A stretch of 64,000 bases of DNA from NCBI GenBank assembly GCA_047618565.1, contig JBLHKW010000003.1, positions 1-64,000 of the forward strand, written 5' to 3'. The notes under the pieces were generated by a model. It saw nothing but the letters and a program-made list of their open reading frames with translations, was not told the DNA's origin and ran no database searches. Positions 26,525 through 36,206 of this stretch are shown here, piece by piece. The stretch is from JBLHKW01 sp047618565. GTDB taxonomy: Bacteria; Planctomycetota; UBA1135; GCA-002686595. Position 1 is the stretch's first letter. Every line of letters begins with the position of its first letter. A program made the position numbers and the translations under genes.

Positions 26525-27544
26525 GTGCCTGATAACAGCGTGCCTTCCGACCCGGAGTCTTCCGCCTACGGGGGCGAGGAGTTCATCTCGACCCCGTCGC
26601 CTTTTCATGAGGGCGACGTCAGGCATGTCCTCGTACTCGCCGACGCCACCAAGCAGGCGGTCGAGGGCTTGCTGCCCGAAATCGAGCGCTGGCTCAGGGA
26701 TCGCGTCGACGTCGTCGAGGTCGAGCGCGACGTGCGACGCTTCAGCTGGGCGCGCGAACACGGCGAGCCCGCGGGGGAGACACGCTCGCGTCCGGACCTC
26801 GTGGTCGTGCTCGGCGGCGATGGCAGCGTGCTGTCCGCCGTGCGCGCCTTCGCTGACGACCCGGTGCCGACGCTGGGGGTGAATTTCGGGGGCGTCGGAT
26901 ACCTCGCACCGGTGGACGCGCCACACTGGCGTGAGGGGCTTGCGGAGGTCCTGGCGGGGACCGGCATCGTGGAACCGCGTATGCGCCTCGAGGCGCGTCT
27001 GCACCCGAAAAAGGGCGCGCCTTCGCGTCGGCTGGTGGCCCTGAACGAGTTCGCTCTCTCGCGTGGTGCGACCCAGGGCATGCTGCGCATCGACCTGCGC
27101 GTTGCGGGCCGTTGGGCGAGCGACTATCGCGCGGACGGGCTGATCCTCGCGACCCCCAGTGGCTCGACTGCGTATTCGCTGGCCGCCGGTGGCCCGGTTC
27201 TGGCGCCCTCGATGCTGGGCATCATCGTCACTCCGGTCTGCCCGTTCGCGCTGGCCCATCGCCCGGTCGTACTGCATCCCGATCATGAATTGACTGTCTC
27301 CGTGACGAGCGCCTCCGGACTCGTTACCTTCGCCGTCGATGGACATGGATTTCACCCGGTCAACGTCGGGGACTCTGTCGTGATCAAGCGACATCCCGTG
27401 TCCTATCCGCTGCTCGCACGACCCTCTTCGGATCCGTGGCGCCGGTTGCGCGACCGGCTCGGTTGGCGTGGGAGCATCCCCCTGCAGGGGGCCACGCCGA
27501 CGGGGCGCGAGAATGCCGCCGGGACCGACAACGAACCCCAGTGA
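26525..27544 (+). CDS. nadK: NAD kinase
   Basis: The 339-residue enzyme phosphorylates NAD to NADP. GGDGSVLSAVR near residue 97 is the phosphate-donor loop, followed by GVNFGGVGYLAP, NEFALSRG, and TPSGSTAYSLAAGGP near residue 215. About 40 extra N-terminal residues and a basic C-terminal tail extend the family core. It starts with GTG 37 bp after dxs. Its last codons overlap the Na/Pi symporter start (GTGA at 27541-27544), so the two should be translationally coupled. Confidence 0.95.
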   Translation: MPDNSVPSDPESSAYGGEEFISTPSPFHEGDVRHVLVLADATKQAVEGLLPEIERWLRDRVDVVEVERDVRRFSWAREHGEPAGETRSRPDLVVVLGGDGSVLSAVRAFADDPVPTLGVNFGGVGYLAPVDAPHWREGLAEVLAGTGIVEPRMRLEARLHPKKGAPSRRLVALNEFALSRGATQGMLRIDLRVAGRWASDYRADGLILATPSGSTAYSLAAGGPVLAPSMLGIIVTPVCPFALAHRPVVLHPDHELTVSVTSASGLVTFAVDGHGFHPVNVGDSVVIKRHPVSYPLLARPSSDPWRRLRDRLGWRGSIPLQGATPTGRENAAGTDNEPQ

Positions 27545-28701
27545 ACACCCAAGATTCCTCCACCCCCGCCGCGGGTTTTGGTGCCGAGCAACCGAACCAG
27601 GTGCCGCCGCTACTGAGGCTCCTGTTCGTCTTCGGGCTGCTCTACGGTTTCCTGGTCGCCATCAAGATGATGGGCGGTGGGATCGCCATGCTTGGCAAGG
27701 AGACCTCCCAGGGCCTGTTTTCGGGGGTCTCGAACCCGTTCGCCGGGCTTGGCCTGGGCGTTCTGGCGACCGTGCTGGTGCAGAGTTCCAGCACGACCAC
27801 GGCGACCATCGTGGGGCTCGTGGGCAGTGGCGTTCTGACCGTGAAGGCGGCGGTGCCCATGATCATGGGCGCCAACATCGGCACCACGGTGACCAACACG
27901 CTCGTCTCCATCGGTCACGTACGCAAGTCCCAGGAGTTTGAGCGAGCGCTTGCGGCGGCGACCGTGCACGACTTCTTCAACCTCCTGTGCGTGGCCCTCC
28001 TGCTCCCGCTGGAGTTGATGACGGGCTTCCTGTCGAACGGCGCCACCGCCCTCACGGACGTGCTGACCGTCAGTGCCGGGACGAGCTACAAGAGCCCGAT
28101 CAAGAAGGCGGTCAAGTACGTCTTCAACGGCGTCGTCGGGGCGCTCGAGTCGTTCGGGTTGTCCGGAACCCCGCTGGCCGTGACGGTCGGACTGCTGGGT
28201 GTCGCGTTGACCTTTCTCTGCCTGGTGCTCATCACGCGCAACATGCGCGTCATGATTTCCACTCGCCTGGAGCGCGTGATCAACAACGCCCTCGGCAAGG
28301 GCGGCTGGATCGGAATTCTGATCGGCGTGATGGTCACCGTGGCTGTTCAGTCATCGAGCATCACCACTTCCCTGCTCGTGCCCATGTGTGCAGCCGGCGT
28401 GCTGACCCTCGAAAACGCTTTCCCGATCATGCTGGGCGCCAATATTGGCACCACGGTCACGGCCCTGCTCGCCAGCCTGGCCGCGGATAGCAGCGCTGGA
28501 CTGACGATCGCCCTCGTGCACACGCTCTTCAATCTTGTTGGAGTGCTGCTCTTCTACCCCTTCCCTGTGGTGCGCCGGATCCCGATCCGGATGGCGCGCC
28601 TGCTGGCTACCAAGGCCTGCCGCCAACCGCTGTGGTTATTTGCCTACGTGGTTGTCGTATTCATCCTCATCCCGCTCGGAGGTTGGCTCCTCCTTCGATG
28701 A
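27541..28701 (+). CDS. Na+/phosphate symporter (NptA/PF02690 type)
   Basis: The 386-residue inner-membrane protein has two inverted-repeat Na/Pi cotransport units. Each contains the QSSS substrate loop: ATVLVQSSSTTTATIVGL with MGANIGTTVTN, and VTVAVQSSSITTSLLV with LGANIGTTVTA. About eight to ten hydrophobic segments are present. The C-terminal PhoU domain of larger NptA-like proteins is missing, but a separate PhoU-like gene follows 15 bp later. The start is the GTG sharing GTGA with nadK. It should drive phosphate entry or efflux with sodium. Confidence 0.93.
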   Translation: MNTQDSSTPAAGFGAEQPNQVPPLLRLLFVFGLLYGFLVAIKMMGGGIAMLGKETSQGLFSGVSNPFAGLGLGVLATVLVQSSSTTTATIVGLVGSGVLTVKAAVPMIMGANIGTTVTNTLVSIGHVRKSQEFERALAAATVHDFFNLLCVALLLPLELMTGFLSNGATALTDVLTVSAGTSYKSPIKKAVKYVFNGVVGALESFGLSGTPLAVTVGLLGVALTFLCLVLITRNMRVMISTRLERVINNALGKGGWIGILIGVMVTVAVQSSSITTSLLVPMCAAGVLTLENAFPIMLGANIGTTVTALLASLAADSSAGLTIALVHTLFNLVGVLLFYPFPVVRRIPIRMARLLATKACRQPLWLFAYVVVVFILIPLGGWLLLR

Positions 28702-28716
28702 GTCCAGGAACTGATC

Positions 28717-29382
28717 ATGCTTAACTGGTTACAGACATTCGGAAGCGGTGCAAGTGGTCTCAGGGAGATCAACGCGCGTTTCCTGGAGATGCTTCAGGAC
28801 GGGCGTCACATCTTTGATGCGGCCGCGAACGCGCTGCTGAGTGGGGGCGATCCGGAGGTGATTCGCGAGGACCTGTTCCGGACCGATGCGCGCATCAACC
28901 AGACGGAACAGCAGATCCGGCGCGAGATCGTCGTGCACGGGACCATCCACGGCGCGGCGACATTCCCCGTGCTGCTGACGATGATGAGCCTGGTGAAGGA
29001 TGCGGAACGCGTGGGCGACTACGCCAAGAACCTCTTTGACCTGGCGGCCCTACGTCCGGACATGGACCCCGCGGACATCGCCGAGCTCACGGCCATCAAG
29101 GACCAGGTTTCGAACCTGTTGATCCGCGCCCACGGCATCTTCAAGCAGCAGGAGGTCGCTTCGGCTAAGGAGTTCCTGGAGGAGACGGATGGCCTTCAGA
29201 ACCGTTGCGATGCGCGTGTTGAGTACTGCATCAAGAGTGCGGACCGCAACCGGGTAGCGGAGGTGCTGGCCTATCGCTACTGCAAGCGCGTGGCCAGCCA
29301 CGTGGGCAACATCGTGACGTCGGTCGTGATGCCCGTGGACAAGCTCGATTACTTCCCGAACAAGCCCATGTCCGAGCAGTAG
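28717..29382 (+). CDS. PhoU-domain protein
   Basis: The 221-residue all-helical protein carries one clear PhoU signature, VKDAERVGDYAKNLFDL near residue 90, whose E/DxxxD positions bind metal clusters. A second, weaker repeat is near the C-terminus. AGGA seven bases before ATG 28717 supports the start. Lying directly after the single-domain Na/Pi symporter, it probably replaces the PhoU tail that is fused in other NptA-like transporters. It ends the xseB-to-PhoU block. Confidence 0.88.
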   Translation: MLNWLQTFGSGASGLREINARFLEMLQDGRHIFDAAANALLSGGDPEVIREDLFRTDARINQTEQQIRREIVVHGTIHGAATFPVLLTMMSLVKDAERVGDYAKNLFDLAALRPDMDPADIAELTAIKDQVSNLLIRAHGIFKQQEVASAKEFLEETDGLQNRCDARVEYCIKSADRNRVAEVLAYRYCKRVASHVGNIVTSVVMPVDKLDYFPNKPMSEQ

Positions 29383-29398
29383 GGCCGCAGGAGCGCAG

Positions 29399-29416
29399 CC
29401 CCGGCGCCCCCGGGCT
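29399..29416. terminator. Short GC hairpin between convergent genes
   Basis: AGCCC-C-GG (29395-29402 region) faces CC-C-GGGCT (ending near 29414), seven pairs with one C-C mismatch and a 4-nt loop. It lies between the PhoU-like and lolD 3' ends. No T-tract is present. Confidence 0.3.
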
Positions 29417-30143
29417 AGTGCGGTAGCGGCGTGCGCGAGTCCGCCTGGATGAGCCCGTCTTCGAGGTAGACGACACCCTCGCAGCGCTGAGCCAGGCGAT
29501 TGTCGTGGGTGACCAGCAGCAGCGCCAGCTGGCGTTCTTCCTGCTCCCTGAAGATGAGTTCTAGGACCTTCTCGCCGGTGGCCGTGTCGAGGTTGCCCGT
29601 GGGCTCATCGGCGATCAGGATCGGCGGGTCGAGCAGCAGGGCACGCGCGATGGCGACGCGTTGCTGTTCACCGCCCGATAGCTGACCGGGCCGGTGCGTG
29701 AGGCGCTTGCTCATGCCGAACTTGACCAGCATCTCGCGTGCTCGCTCGGTGTACTCACGTTTGCGGCGTCGAAACTGAAATCCGCGGTTGGCGATCATTG
29801 CCGGCAGCAGCACATTCTCGACCGCGTTGAGCTCCGGCAGCAGGTGGTAGAACTGAAAGACGAACCCGATGCGCCGGTTGCGCAGCTGCGAGCGCGCCTT
29901 GCGGCTCAGGCTCCAGGCGTCGGTGTCCTCGAGGAACACCTGGCCCTCACTCGGCGCGTCGAGCAGGCCGAGGATGTTGAGCAGAGTGGTCTTGCCCGCG
30001 CCCGACGTTCCCATCAGGCACAGTTGCTCGCCACGCTGTAGCTCGATGTCTACCCCGTGCAGCACCTCGAGGTTGCGGTCACCGACCTTGAATGCCTTGC
30101 GCACGCCACGCGTTGAAAGCAGTACTTTGTTCCCGTTGCTCAT
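29415..30143 (-). CDS. lolD: Lipoprotein-release ABC transporter ATPase
   Basis: The 242-residue ATPase powers release of lipoproteins from the inner membrane. It has Walker [11 protein letters not shown] near residue 45, Q-loop [18 protein letters not shown], signature [15 protein letters not shown], Walker [13 protein letters not shown] and the H-loop VTHDN. Q-x-YHLLPELxxxEN is the LolD/MacB family pattern. Its ATG (30141-30143) overlaps the permease stop codon by 4 bp. It is the last gene of lysS-lolC/E-lolD. LolA and LolB are not in the window. Confidence 0.93.
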   Translation of the reverse strand: MSNGNKVLLSTRGVRKAFKVGDRNLEVLHGVDIELQRGEQLCLMGTSGAGKTTLLNILGLLDAPSEGQVFLEDTDAWSLSRKARSQLRNRRIGFVFQFYHLLPELNAVENVLLPAMIANRGFQFRRRKREYTERAREMLVKFGMSKRLTHRPGQLSGGEQQRVAIARALLLDPPILIADEPTGNLDTATGEKVLELIFREQEERQLALLLVTHDNRLAQRCEGVVYLEDGLIQADSRTPLPH

Positions 30144-31522
30144 TCGTACCTCAGGGCGTCGATGGGGTGCATGCGCGCCGCACGCAGCGCCGGGATGGCG
30201 GCGAAGAGCAGGGTACACCCGAAGGCGCCCAGCATGATGATGGCGACCCCGTAGGGCTCGATCACGCTCGGGATGTGGTCGAAGTAGTAGACGTTGCGAT
30301 CGAAGATCTCGATGCCAAAGGTGCTCGACAGCCAGCGTTCGATCGAGTCGATCTTGATCGCGGCCCAGACTCCGGCTGTGGCGCCCAGCAGCGTGCCCAC
30401 GAGCGCCTGCCAGAACGCGATCAACAGGAAGACCGAGAGGATGCCCGTCGGTGTTCCACCCAGTGCACTGATGATGCCGATGTCCCGACGCTTCTCGCTG
30501 ACCATCATCGAGAGCAGGGCGAAGACCGTGAAGCCGGCGACGATCATCACCAGGCTGAGCATGATGCCCATCAGGGACTTCTCGTTCTCAACAGCCGCCA
30601 GGAAGACCTGTTTGAACTGTTCCCAGGTCTTGATCTCGCTCATGCGGCCGTAGTCGAAGCGAGGTTCGTGTAGCAGGCCCTGCTTGGCGAGCGTCTGGTT
30701 TAGGTCGCCGACGATCACATCCGAGTCGCGCTCATAGTCGACGAGCTTTACGAGGATGTGGGTGAAGTAGTCGCCCTCGCCGATCAGGTCCGCGAGCACG
30801 GGGCGATCCATGTAGATCCGGCCCGCGTCCATCTCGTTGTCGCCCGAGCGGAACATGCCGGCCACAACGTAACGCTGGTTGCTGGGCTGGCTGCCCTCTT
30901 CGATCGACTGCTGGGACATCGTGACGAGATCGATCACGTCACCCCGTCCGAGCTGCCATGCGAGGGCGAGCTGCTCGCCCAGGATGACGCGCTCCAGGGG
31001 CCGCTCGTCGAGCTCGCGCGGGTCGTACTCGGGTGGCACGGCGAAGGGGTCGTCCACGTCGACCGGACGTGCGACGTTGTAGAGCGAAGACGCTTCGAGC
31101 GCGGTGCGCAGCTCCGTGGCCTGGTACTCGTCCTGGGGGTCGATCCCGATCAGCTGCACCATCTGGAAGTCGCGCCGGCGCGGGTCCAGCGCCAGGTTGC
31201 CGCGACCGCGGATATTGACCAGGCCCGCGTGCTGGATCTGGGGACAGGCGCCTGCGACGCGCTCGTCCGAGCGGATCGCTTCCAGCAGGCGCGCCGGCCG
31301 GGTCGGGATCAGGCTGCCATCCTGCAGGGCCTCGCCCTGGCGCGGCTGGATGATCAGATCCGCCAGGGAACCGCGCAGGATGCCACGGCTCTCGGCCAGG
31401 AAGCCGGACATGATCGACAGGATCAGGATCAGCGCGGCCACCGCGATCGCGATGCCCGCCGTTCCGATCCAGTTGGTGCGCCGCCTTTTGAGGTAGCGCA
31501 GGCTCAGGAAACTACGGTACAC
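30140..31522 (-). CDS. LolC/LolE-type lipoprotein-releasing permease
   Basis: The 460-residue protein has the LolC/E layout: one N-terminal membrane helix (WIGTAGIAIAVAALILILSIMSGF), a large periplasmic domain of about 260 residues, and three C-terminal helices forming the FtsX domain. That domain holds VSEKRRDIGIISALGGTPTGI, the coupling segment to the ATPase, and ends with the typical [13 protein letters not shown]. Only one permease gene is present, so the complex is probably a homodimer, as in LolF systems. It begins 4 bp after lysS and overlaps lolD by 4 bp. Confidence 0.92.
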   Translation of the reverse strand: MYRSFLSLRYLKRRRTNWIGTAGIAIAVAALILILSIMSGFLAESRGILRGSLADLIIQPRQGEALQDGSLIPTRPARLLEAIRSDERVAGACPQIQHAGLVNIRGRGNLALDPRRRDFQMVQLIGIDPQDEYQATELRTALEASSLYNVARPVDVDDPFAVPPEYDPRELDERPLERVILGEQLALAWQLGRGDVIDLVTMSQQSIEEGSQPSNQRYVVAGMFRSGDNEMDAGRIYMDRPVLADLIGEGDYFTHILVKLVDYERDSDVIVGDLNQTLAKQGLLHEPRFDYGRMSEIKTWEQFKQVFLAAVENEKSLMGIMLSLVMIVAGFTVFALLSMMVSEKRRDIGIISALGGTPTGILSVFLLIAFWQALVGTLLGATAGVWAAIKIDSIERWLSSTFGIEIFDRNVYYFDHIPSVIEPYGVAIIMLGAFGCTLLFAAIPALRAARMHPIDALRYE

Positions 31523-31526
31523 CGCG

Positions 31527-33008
31527 TCAGGACTCCTCGCCGTCGGCAGCTGCCTCGGCGCTCGCCTGGGGGCGCATGGTGGGGAAGAGCAGCACGTCGC
31601 GGATCGAGTCCTGGCCCGTGAGCAGCATCACCAGTCGGTCGATGCCGATGCCCAGGCCTCCCGTCGGGGGCATGCCGAACTCGAGCGCCTGGACGTAGTC
31701 GATATCGACCTCGCCCGGCGTCTCGGGATCCTTGCTCGCCACCTGTGCCTCGAAGCGCCGCTGCTGTTCCTCGGGGTCGTTCAGCTCGCTGAACGCGTTG
31801 CCGATCTCCATCCCACCGATGAACACCTCGAAGCGTTCGGCCAGGCGCGGGTCGTCCGGCTTGGCCTTCGTCAGGGGGCAGATCTGGATCGGGTAGTCGA
31901 TGACGAATGTGGGGCCGGTGAGGTGCGGCTCGACGCATTTCTCGTAGACGTCGTTCATGGTCTTCCAGAAGTCCTCGGAGATGTGCACCCCGAGCTCCTT
32001 CGCGCGCGCCAGGACCTTCTCCTGGTCGTCGAACTCGCAGCCCACATGCTTGGCGAAGAGCTCGATGTAGGAGAGCCGCTCGAAGGGCGCCTTCAGGTCG
32101 TACTCGACTTCACGGAAAGTGGTCTTCGTGCTGCCGTTGAGCTTGAGCGCGAGGCTCTCGATCAGACCCTCGCAGATCTCCATCATGCGCCGGTAGTCGG
32201 CCTGGGCCTCGTACAGCTCGAGCATTGTGAATTCCGGGTTGTGCCTGACCGAGAGGCCTTCATTCCGGAAATTGCGTGCGATCTCGAAGACCCGTTCCAG
32301 GCCACCGACGATCAGACGCTTGAGGTAGAGCTCGGGCGCGATGCGCAGGTAGAGCTCCATGTCGAGCGCGTTATGGTGCGTCGAGAAGGGGCGCGCGGTG
32401 GCGCCTCCCATGATCGGGTGCAGGGTCGGAGTCTCGACCTCGATGTAGCCCTGGGCTTCCAGGTACTGGCGCGTTCCCGAGAGCACCTGTGCACGTTTGA
32501 CGAAGACCTCGCGCACGCCTTCGGATGCCCACAGGTCCACGTAGCGGCGTCGGTAGCGGGCCTCCTTGTCCACCAGTCCGTGCCACTTCTCGGGCGGCGC
32601 TGCGACGGCCTTGGAGAGCAGAGTGACCTCGTGCGCCCAGATCGTCGGCTCGCCCTTCTGGGTGTGTCCGAGTTCGCCGGTGACCGCGAAGAGGTCTCCA
32701 CCGTCCAGCCACTTGCGCTGCGGCCACCATTCGGTGAGCCGGTTCTTCTGCAAGCCGACCTGGATGCGTTGCCCGGCCGAGAGCAGGGGCGCGAAGATGA
32801 GCTTGCCGAAGTCGCGCATGCCCATGAGGCGTCCGGCGGCCGTGACGGTCTCGCCGACGAGCGCTCCGGGAGCGTCGGGTGTACCGGCGCCTTCCAGCAG
32901 CACGGCGAGGTCCTGGGCCTGGACTCCACGGGCGGGCCACGGGTCGACCCCGGCCGCGCGCATGGCGGCGACCTTGGCCTGTCGATCGGGATGGGCGAGA
33001 TCGGTCAT
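31527..33008 (-). CDS. lysS: Lysyl-tRNA synthetase, class II
   Basis: The 493-residue enzyme charges tRNA-Lys. An OB-fold anticodon domain occupies about residues 50-160. The class II core has motif 1 QYLEAQGYIEVETPTLHPI, motif 2 FEIARNFRNEGLSVRHNPEFTMLE cut here as FRNEGLSVRHNPEFT, and motif 3 GLGIGIDRLVMLLTG near the C-terminus. The usual family ending with a phenylalanine-proline (LLFPTMRP) follows. It leads the minus-strand operon that continues into the Lol permease. A tRNA-Ala gene lies 200 bp upstream. Confidence 0.96.
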   Translation of the reverse strand: MTDLAHPDRQAKVAAMRAAGVDPWPARGVQAQDLAVLLEGAGTPDAPGALVGETVTAAGRLMGMRDFGKLIFAPLLSAGQRIQVGLQKNRLTEWWPQRKWLDGGDLFAVTGELGHTQKGEPTIWAHEVTLLSKAVAAPPEKWHGLVDKEARYRRRYVDLWASEGVREVFVKRAQVLSGTRQYLEAQGYIEVETPTLHPIMGGATARPFSTHHNALDMELYLRIAPELYLKRLIVGGLERVFEIARNFRNEGLSVRHNPEFTMLELYEAQADYRRMMEICEGLIESLALKLNGSTKTTFREVEYDLKAPFERLSYIELFAKHVGCEFDDQEKVLARAKELGVHISEDFWKTMNDVYEKCVEPHLTGPTFVIDYPIQICPLTKAKPDDPRLAERFEVFIGGMEIGNAFSELNDPEEQQRRFEAQVASKDPETPGEVDIDYVQALEFGMPPTGGLGIGIDRLVMLLTGQDSIRDVLLFPTMRPQASAEAAADGEES

Positions 33009-33208
33009 CGCTGGGGCGTGGGAGGTGTTACGGGAGGGGATGCGGGCGTAGGGATCAGGTCATCGCACGCTGGAAGCGGAATGGTCGCATCCCAGCTTCA
33101 AACTTGCCACCACACTCGGCCGAGAGCGCAGACTCTGTTCGGTCCTCGTGGCATGGGCCGGCCCATCGTCGCGGCGGCTACCGGGGCCGACCTGGGGTCG
33201 GCGGGGGG

Positions 33209-33284
<76 letters not shown>

Positions 33285-33529
33285 GGATCCAGGTCGCACC
33301 GCGGGGCCACGGCCTCGGGCCGGCTCGGTGCGACATTGGGGCGCAGAGCATGGCCCTGCGAGGCGCCGGAGTCAACCCCCTCGCGCAGAGAACCCGGGGC
33401 GCCGGGTCAGGTCGGGGCGAGGCGAGCGCTTCGGGTGGCGTCCAGCGGGTCGCGATCCTATCCTGACCGGCTTGCACCCTCTGCCTTTCGCGGCCGGGGG
33501 TTCCATCCCGGCGCCCCGCCCGCATTCCA

Positions 33530-36145
33530 TTGAAGAACGTTTACGATCCCGCGCAAATCGAGACTCGCTGGCAGGCCCACTGGGAGGCGCAGAAGACCTT
33601 CCAGAGCTCCAATCCCGGCGACCCGGGTTTCGACCCCAAGCAGCCCAAGTACTATGTGCTCGACATGTTCCCGTACCCGTCGGGCGCGGGGCTTCACGTC
33701 GGCCACCCGATGGGCTACATCGGCAGCGACATCGTGGCGCGCCGCAAGCGCATGGACGGCTTCAACGTCCTGCACCCGATCGGCTACGACGCGTTTGGCC
33801 TGCCGGCGGAACAGTACGCGATCCTGACGGGCCAGCACCCGGCCGAGACCACGGCGGACAACATCGCGACATTCCGGCGCCAGCTCAAATCGATCGGTCT
33901 CTCCTATGACTGGTCGCGGGAGCTCACGACCAGTGACCCGCGCTTCTACCGCTGGACACAGTGGATCTTCGCGCGCCTGTTCGACGCAGGGCTGGCCTAC
34001 CAGACCGAGGTCCCGGTCTGGTGGTGCGATGAGCTCAAGACCGTGCTCTCCAATGAAGAGGTCATCTCCGGCCGATCCGAACGGGGCGACTACCCGTGCG
34101 TCAAGCGACCGCTCAGCCAGTGGATGCTGAGGATCACGTCCTTCGCGGACCGCCTGATCGAGGACCTGGACGACGTGGACTGGCCCGAGTCGGTCAAGAC
34201 CATGCAGCGCGAGTGGATCGGGCGCTCCGAGGGCGCCGAGATCGATTTTTCGATCGCGCCCGCCGACGGGGCTGGGGCCGCGCAAGCTGGGGACGAGCGT
34301 TTGAGGGTCTTCACCACGCGCCCGGACACGATCTTCGGGGCAACCTTCATGGTGATCGCGCCCGAGCACCCGCTGCTAAACCGGTTGACGAGCAGCGACA
34401 AGCGCGCCGAGGTTGACGCCTACATCGCGGAGTCGGCCTCGAAGTCCGATCTGGAGCGCACGGACCTGGCCAAGGACAAGACCGGTGTCTTCACCGGTAG
34501 CTACTGCCTCAACCCGCTCATGGATCCAGGGCAGGAGGCCGCGCGTATTCCGGTCTTCGTGGCGGACTACGTCCTGATCGGTTACGGCACCGGGGCCATC
34601 ATGGCCGTGCCCGGGGGCGACGAGCGCGACATGGAGTTTGCGCGCAAGTACGACCTGCCCATCCGACGCGTGGTCGAGCCGCCGGCCGAATCCGGTCTGG
34701 GGCCGGACGATTGCTTCGCTGGTGATGGCCGCGCGGTCGACTCGCCGGGCTGGAACGGCCTGGGCAAGGAGGCGGCGCTGGCGCGCTCGATCGAGGTCCT
34801 CACGGAGGGCGGTCACGGGTGTGGCAAGGTCACCTACCGCCTGCGCGATTGGCTCTTCTCGCGTCAGCGCTACTGGGGGGAGCCGTTCCCCATCCTGCAC
34901 CACGCGGACGGCAGCCTGTCGCGCGTGCCCGACGGCGACCTGCCGGTGCTGCTGCCACGCATGGATGACTTCGAGCCCTCGGCGGATGGCGCGCCGCCCC
35001 TGTCGAAGGCCACGGACTGGGTCGCCACCACGGACCCCACGACCGGCGCACCGGTGCAGCGCAACACGGACACGATGCCCGGCTGGGCTGGCTCCTGCTG
35101 GTACTACCTGCGCTACATGGATCCCGGCAACGACAACGCGCCGTTCGCGCCGGATGCGGAGCGCTACTGGGAGAACGTGGACCTCTACGTGGGCGGGACC
35201 GAGCACGCGGTACTGCACCTGCTCTACGCGCGCTTCTGGCACAAGTTCCTGTACGACCAGGGCGTCGTGCATACCAAGGAACCGTTCAAGCGGCTCTTCA
35301 ACCAGGGCATGATCACGGCCTTCGCCTACAAGGATGCCGGAGGTCGCAAGGTGCCGGTCGACGAGGTCGAGTTCGACGGCGAGCTGGCGCGCCTCAAGAG
35401 CAGCGGCGAGGAGCTCGAGCGCATCACGGCAAAGATGTCCAAGACCCTGAAGAACGTCGTCAATCCGGACGACGTCTGCGCGGAATTCGGCGTGGACACG
35501 TTCCGGTTGTACGAGATGTTCATGGGGCCCCTGGCGGAGTCCAAGCCATGGAACCCGCGCGATGTGCCGGGATGCCGTCGATTCCTGGAGCGCACCTGGA
35601 AGCTGTTCGTCGATCCCGAGGGCGAGGAGCCCGTTCGAGCTCCGTTGCTTGGGCAGGATCCCGTGTCCCTTGACGGCCCCTCGGAGGAGCTCGAACGGCA
35701 CTGGAACCGCGCTCTGGTGCGCATCGAGGGCTCTTTCCAGGCCTTCAACTTCAACACCGCCATCGCGGCCTTCATGAGCTTCGTCAACGAGGCCACCAAG
35801 CGTCAGGGCGCGTTTACTCCGAGCCAGGCGCGACGTTTCGTGCTGGCCCTCTCACCCTTCGCTCCGCATGTGGCCGAGGATCTCTGGCAGCGCCTGGGTC
35901 ACGCGCAATCGCTCGCGCGCGAGCCCTGGCCGGTGGTCGACGAGAGCTACCTGGTCGACGAGAGTTTCGAGCTTGTCGTGCAGGTTCTTGGCAAGGTGCG
36001 CGGTCGCGTGCAGGCGCCCAAGGACGCCGACAAGGCGGCGCTCGAAGTGCTGGCGCGCGCCGCCGTCGCGGACAAGCTCGAGGGCAAGCAGGTGGTCAAG
36101 GTGATCGTGGTTCCCGGCCGCCTGGTGAATTTCGTCGTGCGCTGA
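33530..36145 (+). CDS. leuS: Leucyl-tRNA synthetase
   Basis: The 871-residue class I enzyme has the HIGH equivalent HVGH in YPSGAGLHVGHPMGY near residue 57. A CP1 editing domain (about 225-430) contains FTTRPDTIFGATFMV and the GTGAIMAVPGGDERD block. A C-terminal anticodon and Leu-specific region follows. The catalytic lysine loop reads KMSKT rather than KMSKS. It starts with TTG at 33530 and has no clear ribosome site; no nearby ATG suits the family's N-terminus. It is followed 61 bp later by the tldE/tldD pair. Confidence 0.96.
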   Translation: MKNVYDPAQIETRWQAHWEAQKTFQSSNPGDPGFDPKQPKYYVLDMFPYPSGAGLHVGHPMGYIGSDIVARRKRMDGFNVLHPIGYDAFGLPAEQYAILTGQHPAETTADNIATFRRQLKSIGLSYDWSRELTTSDPRFYRWTQWIFARLFDAGLAYQTEVPVWWCDELKTVLSNEEVISGRSERGDYPCVKRPLSQWMLRITSFADRLIEDLDDVDWPESVKTMQREWIGRSEGAEIDFSIAPADGAGAAQAGDERLRVFTTRPDTIFGATFMVIAPEHPLLNRLTSSDKRAEVDAYIAESASKSDLERTDLAKDKTGVFTGSYCLNPLMDPGQEAARIPVFVADYVLIGYGTGAIMAVPGGDERDMEFARKYDLPIRRVVEPPAESGLGPDDCFAGDGRAVDSPGWNGLGKEAALARSIEVLTEGGHGCGKVTYRLRDWLFSRQRYWGEPFPILHHADGSLSRVPDGDLPVLLPRMDDFEPSADGAPPLSKATDWVATTDPTTGAPVQRNTDTMPGWAGSCWYYLRYMDPGNDNAPFAPDAERYWENVDLYVGGTEHAVLHLLYARFWHKFLYDQGVVHTKEPFKRLFNQGMITAFAYKDAGGRKVPVDEVEFDGELARLKSSGEELERITAKMSKTLKNVVNPDDVCAEFGVDTFRLYEMFMGPLAESKPWNPRDVPGCRRFLERTWKLFVDPEGEEPVRAPLLGQDPVSLDGPSEELERHWNRALVRIEGSFQAFNFNTAIAAFMSFVNEATKRQGAFTPSQARRFVLALSPFAPHVAEDLWQRLGHAQSLAREPWPVVDESYLVDESFELVVQVLGKVRGRVQAPKDADKAALEVLARAAVADKLEGKQVVKVIVVPGRLVNFVVR

Positions 36146-36206
36146 AGAGCATCCACTCGCGTAGACTCAGCTGGCCGGTCCCCAAACCCGAATCATCGAG
36201 GCACGC

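Noticed and set aside
29405..29418. CTAGCCCGG at the lolD stop codon as another copy of the 54055 element
   Set aside because: Only nine bases match and the ATGATTCATGAA continuation is missing, so chance cannot be excluded.
34376..35701. 441-codon minus-strand frame opposite leuS
   Set aside because: Antisense shadow with no motifs; the leuS signatures are on the plus strand.
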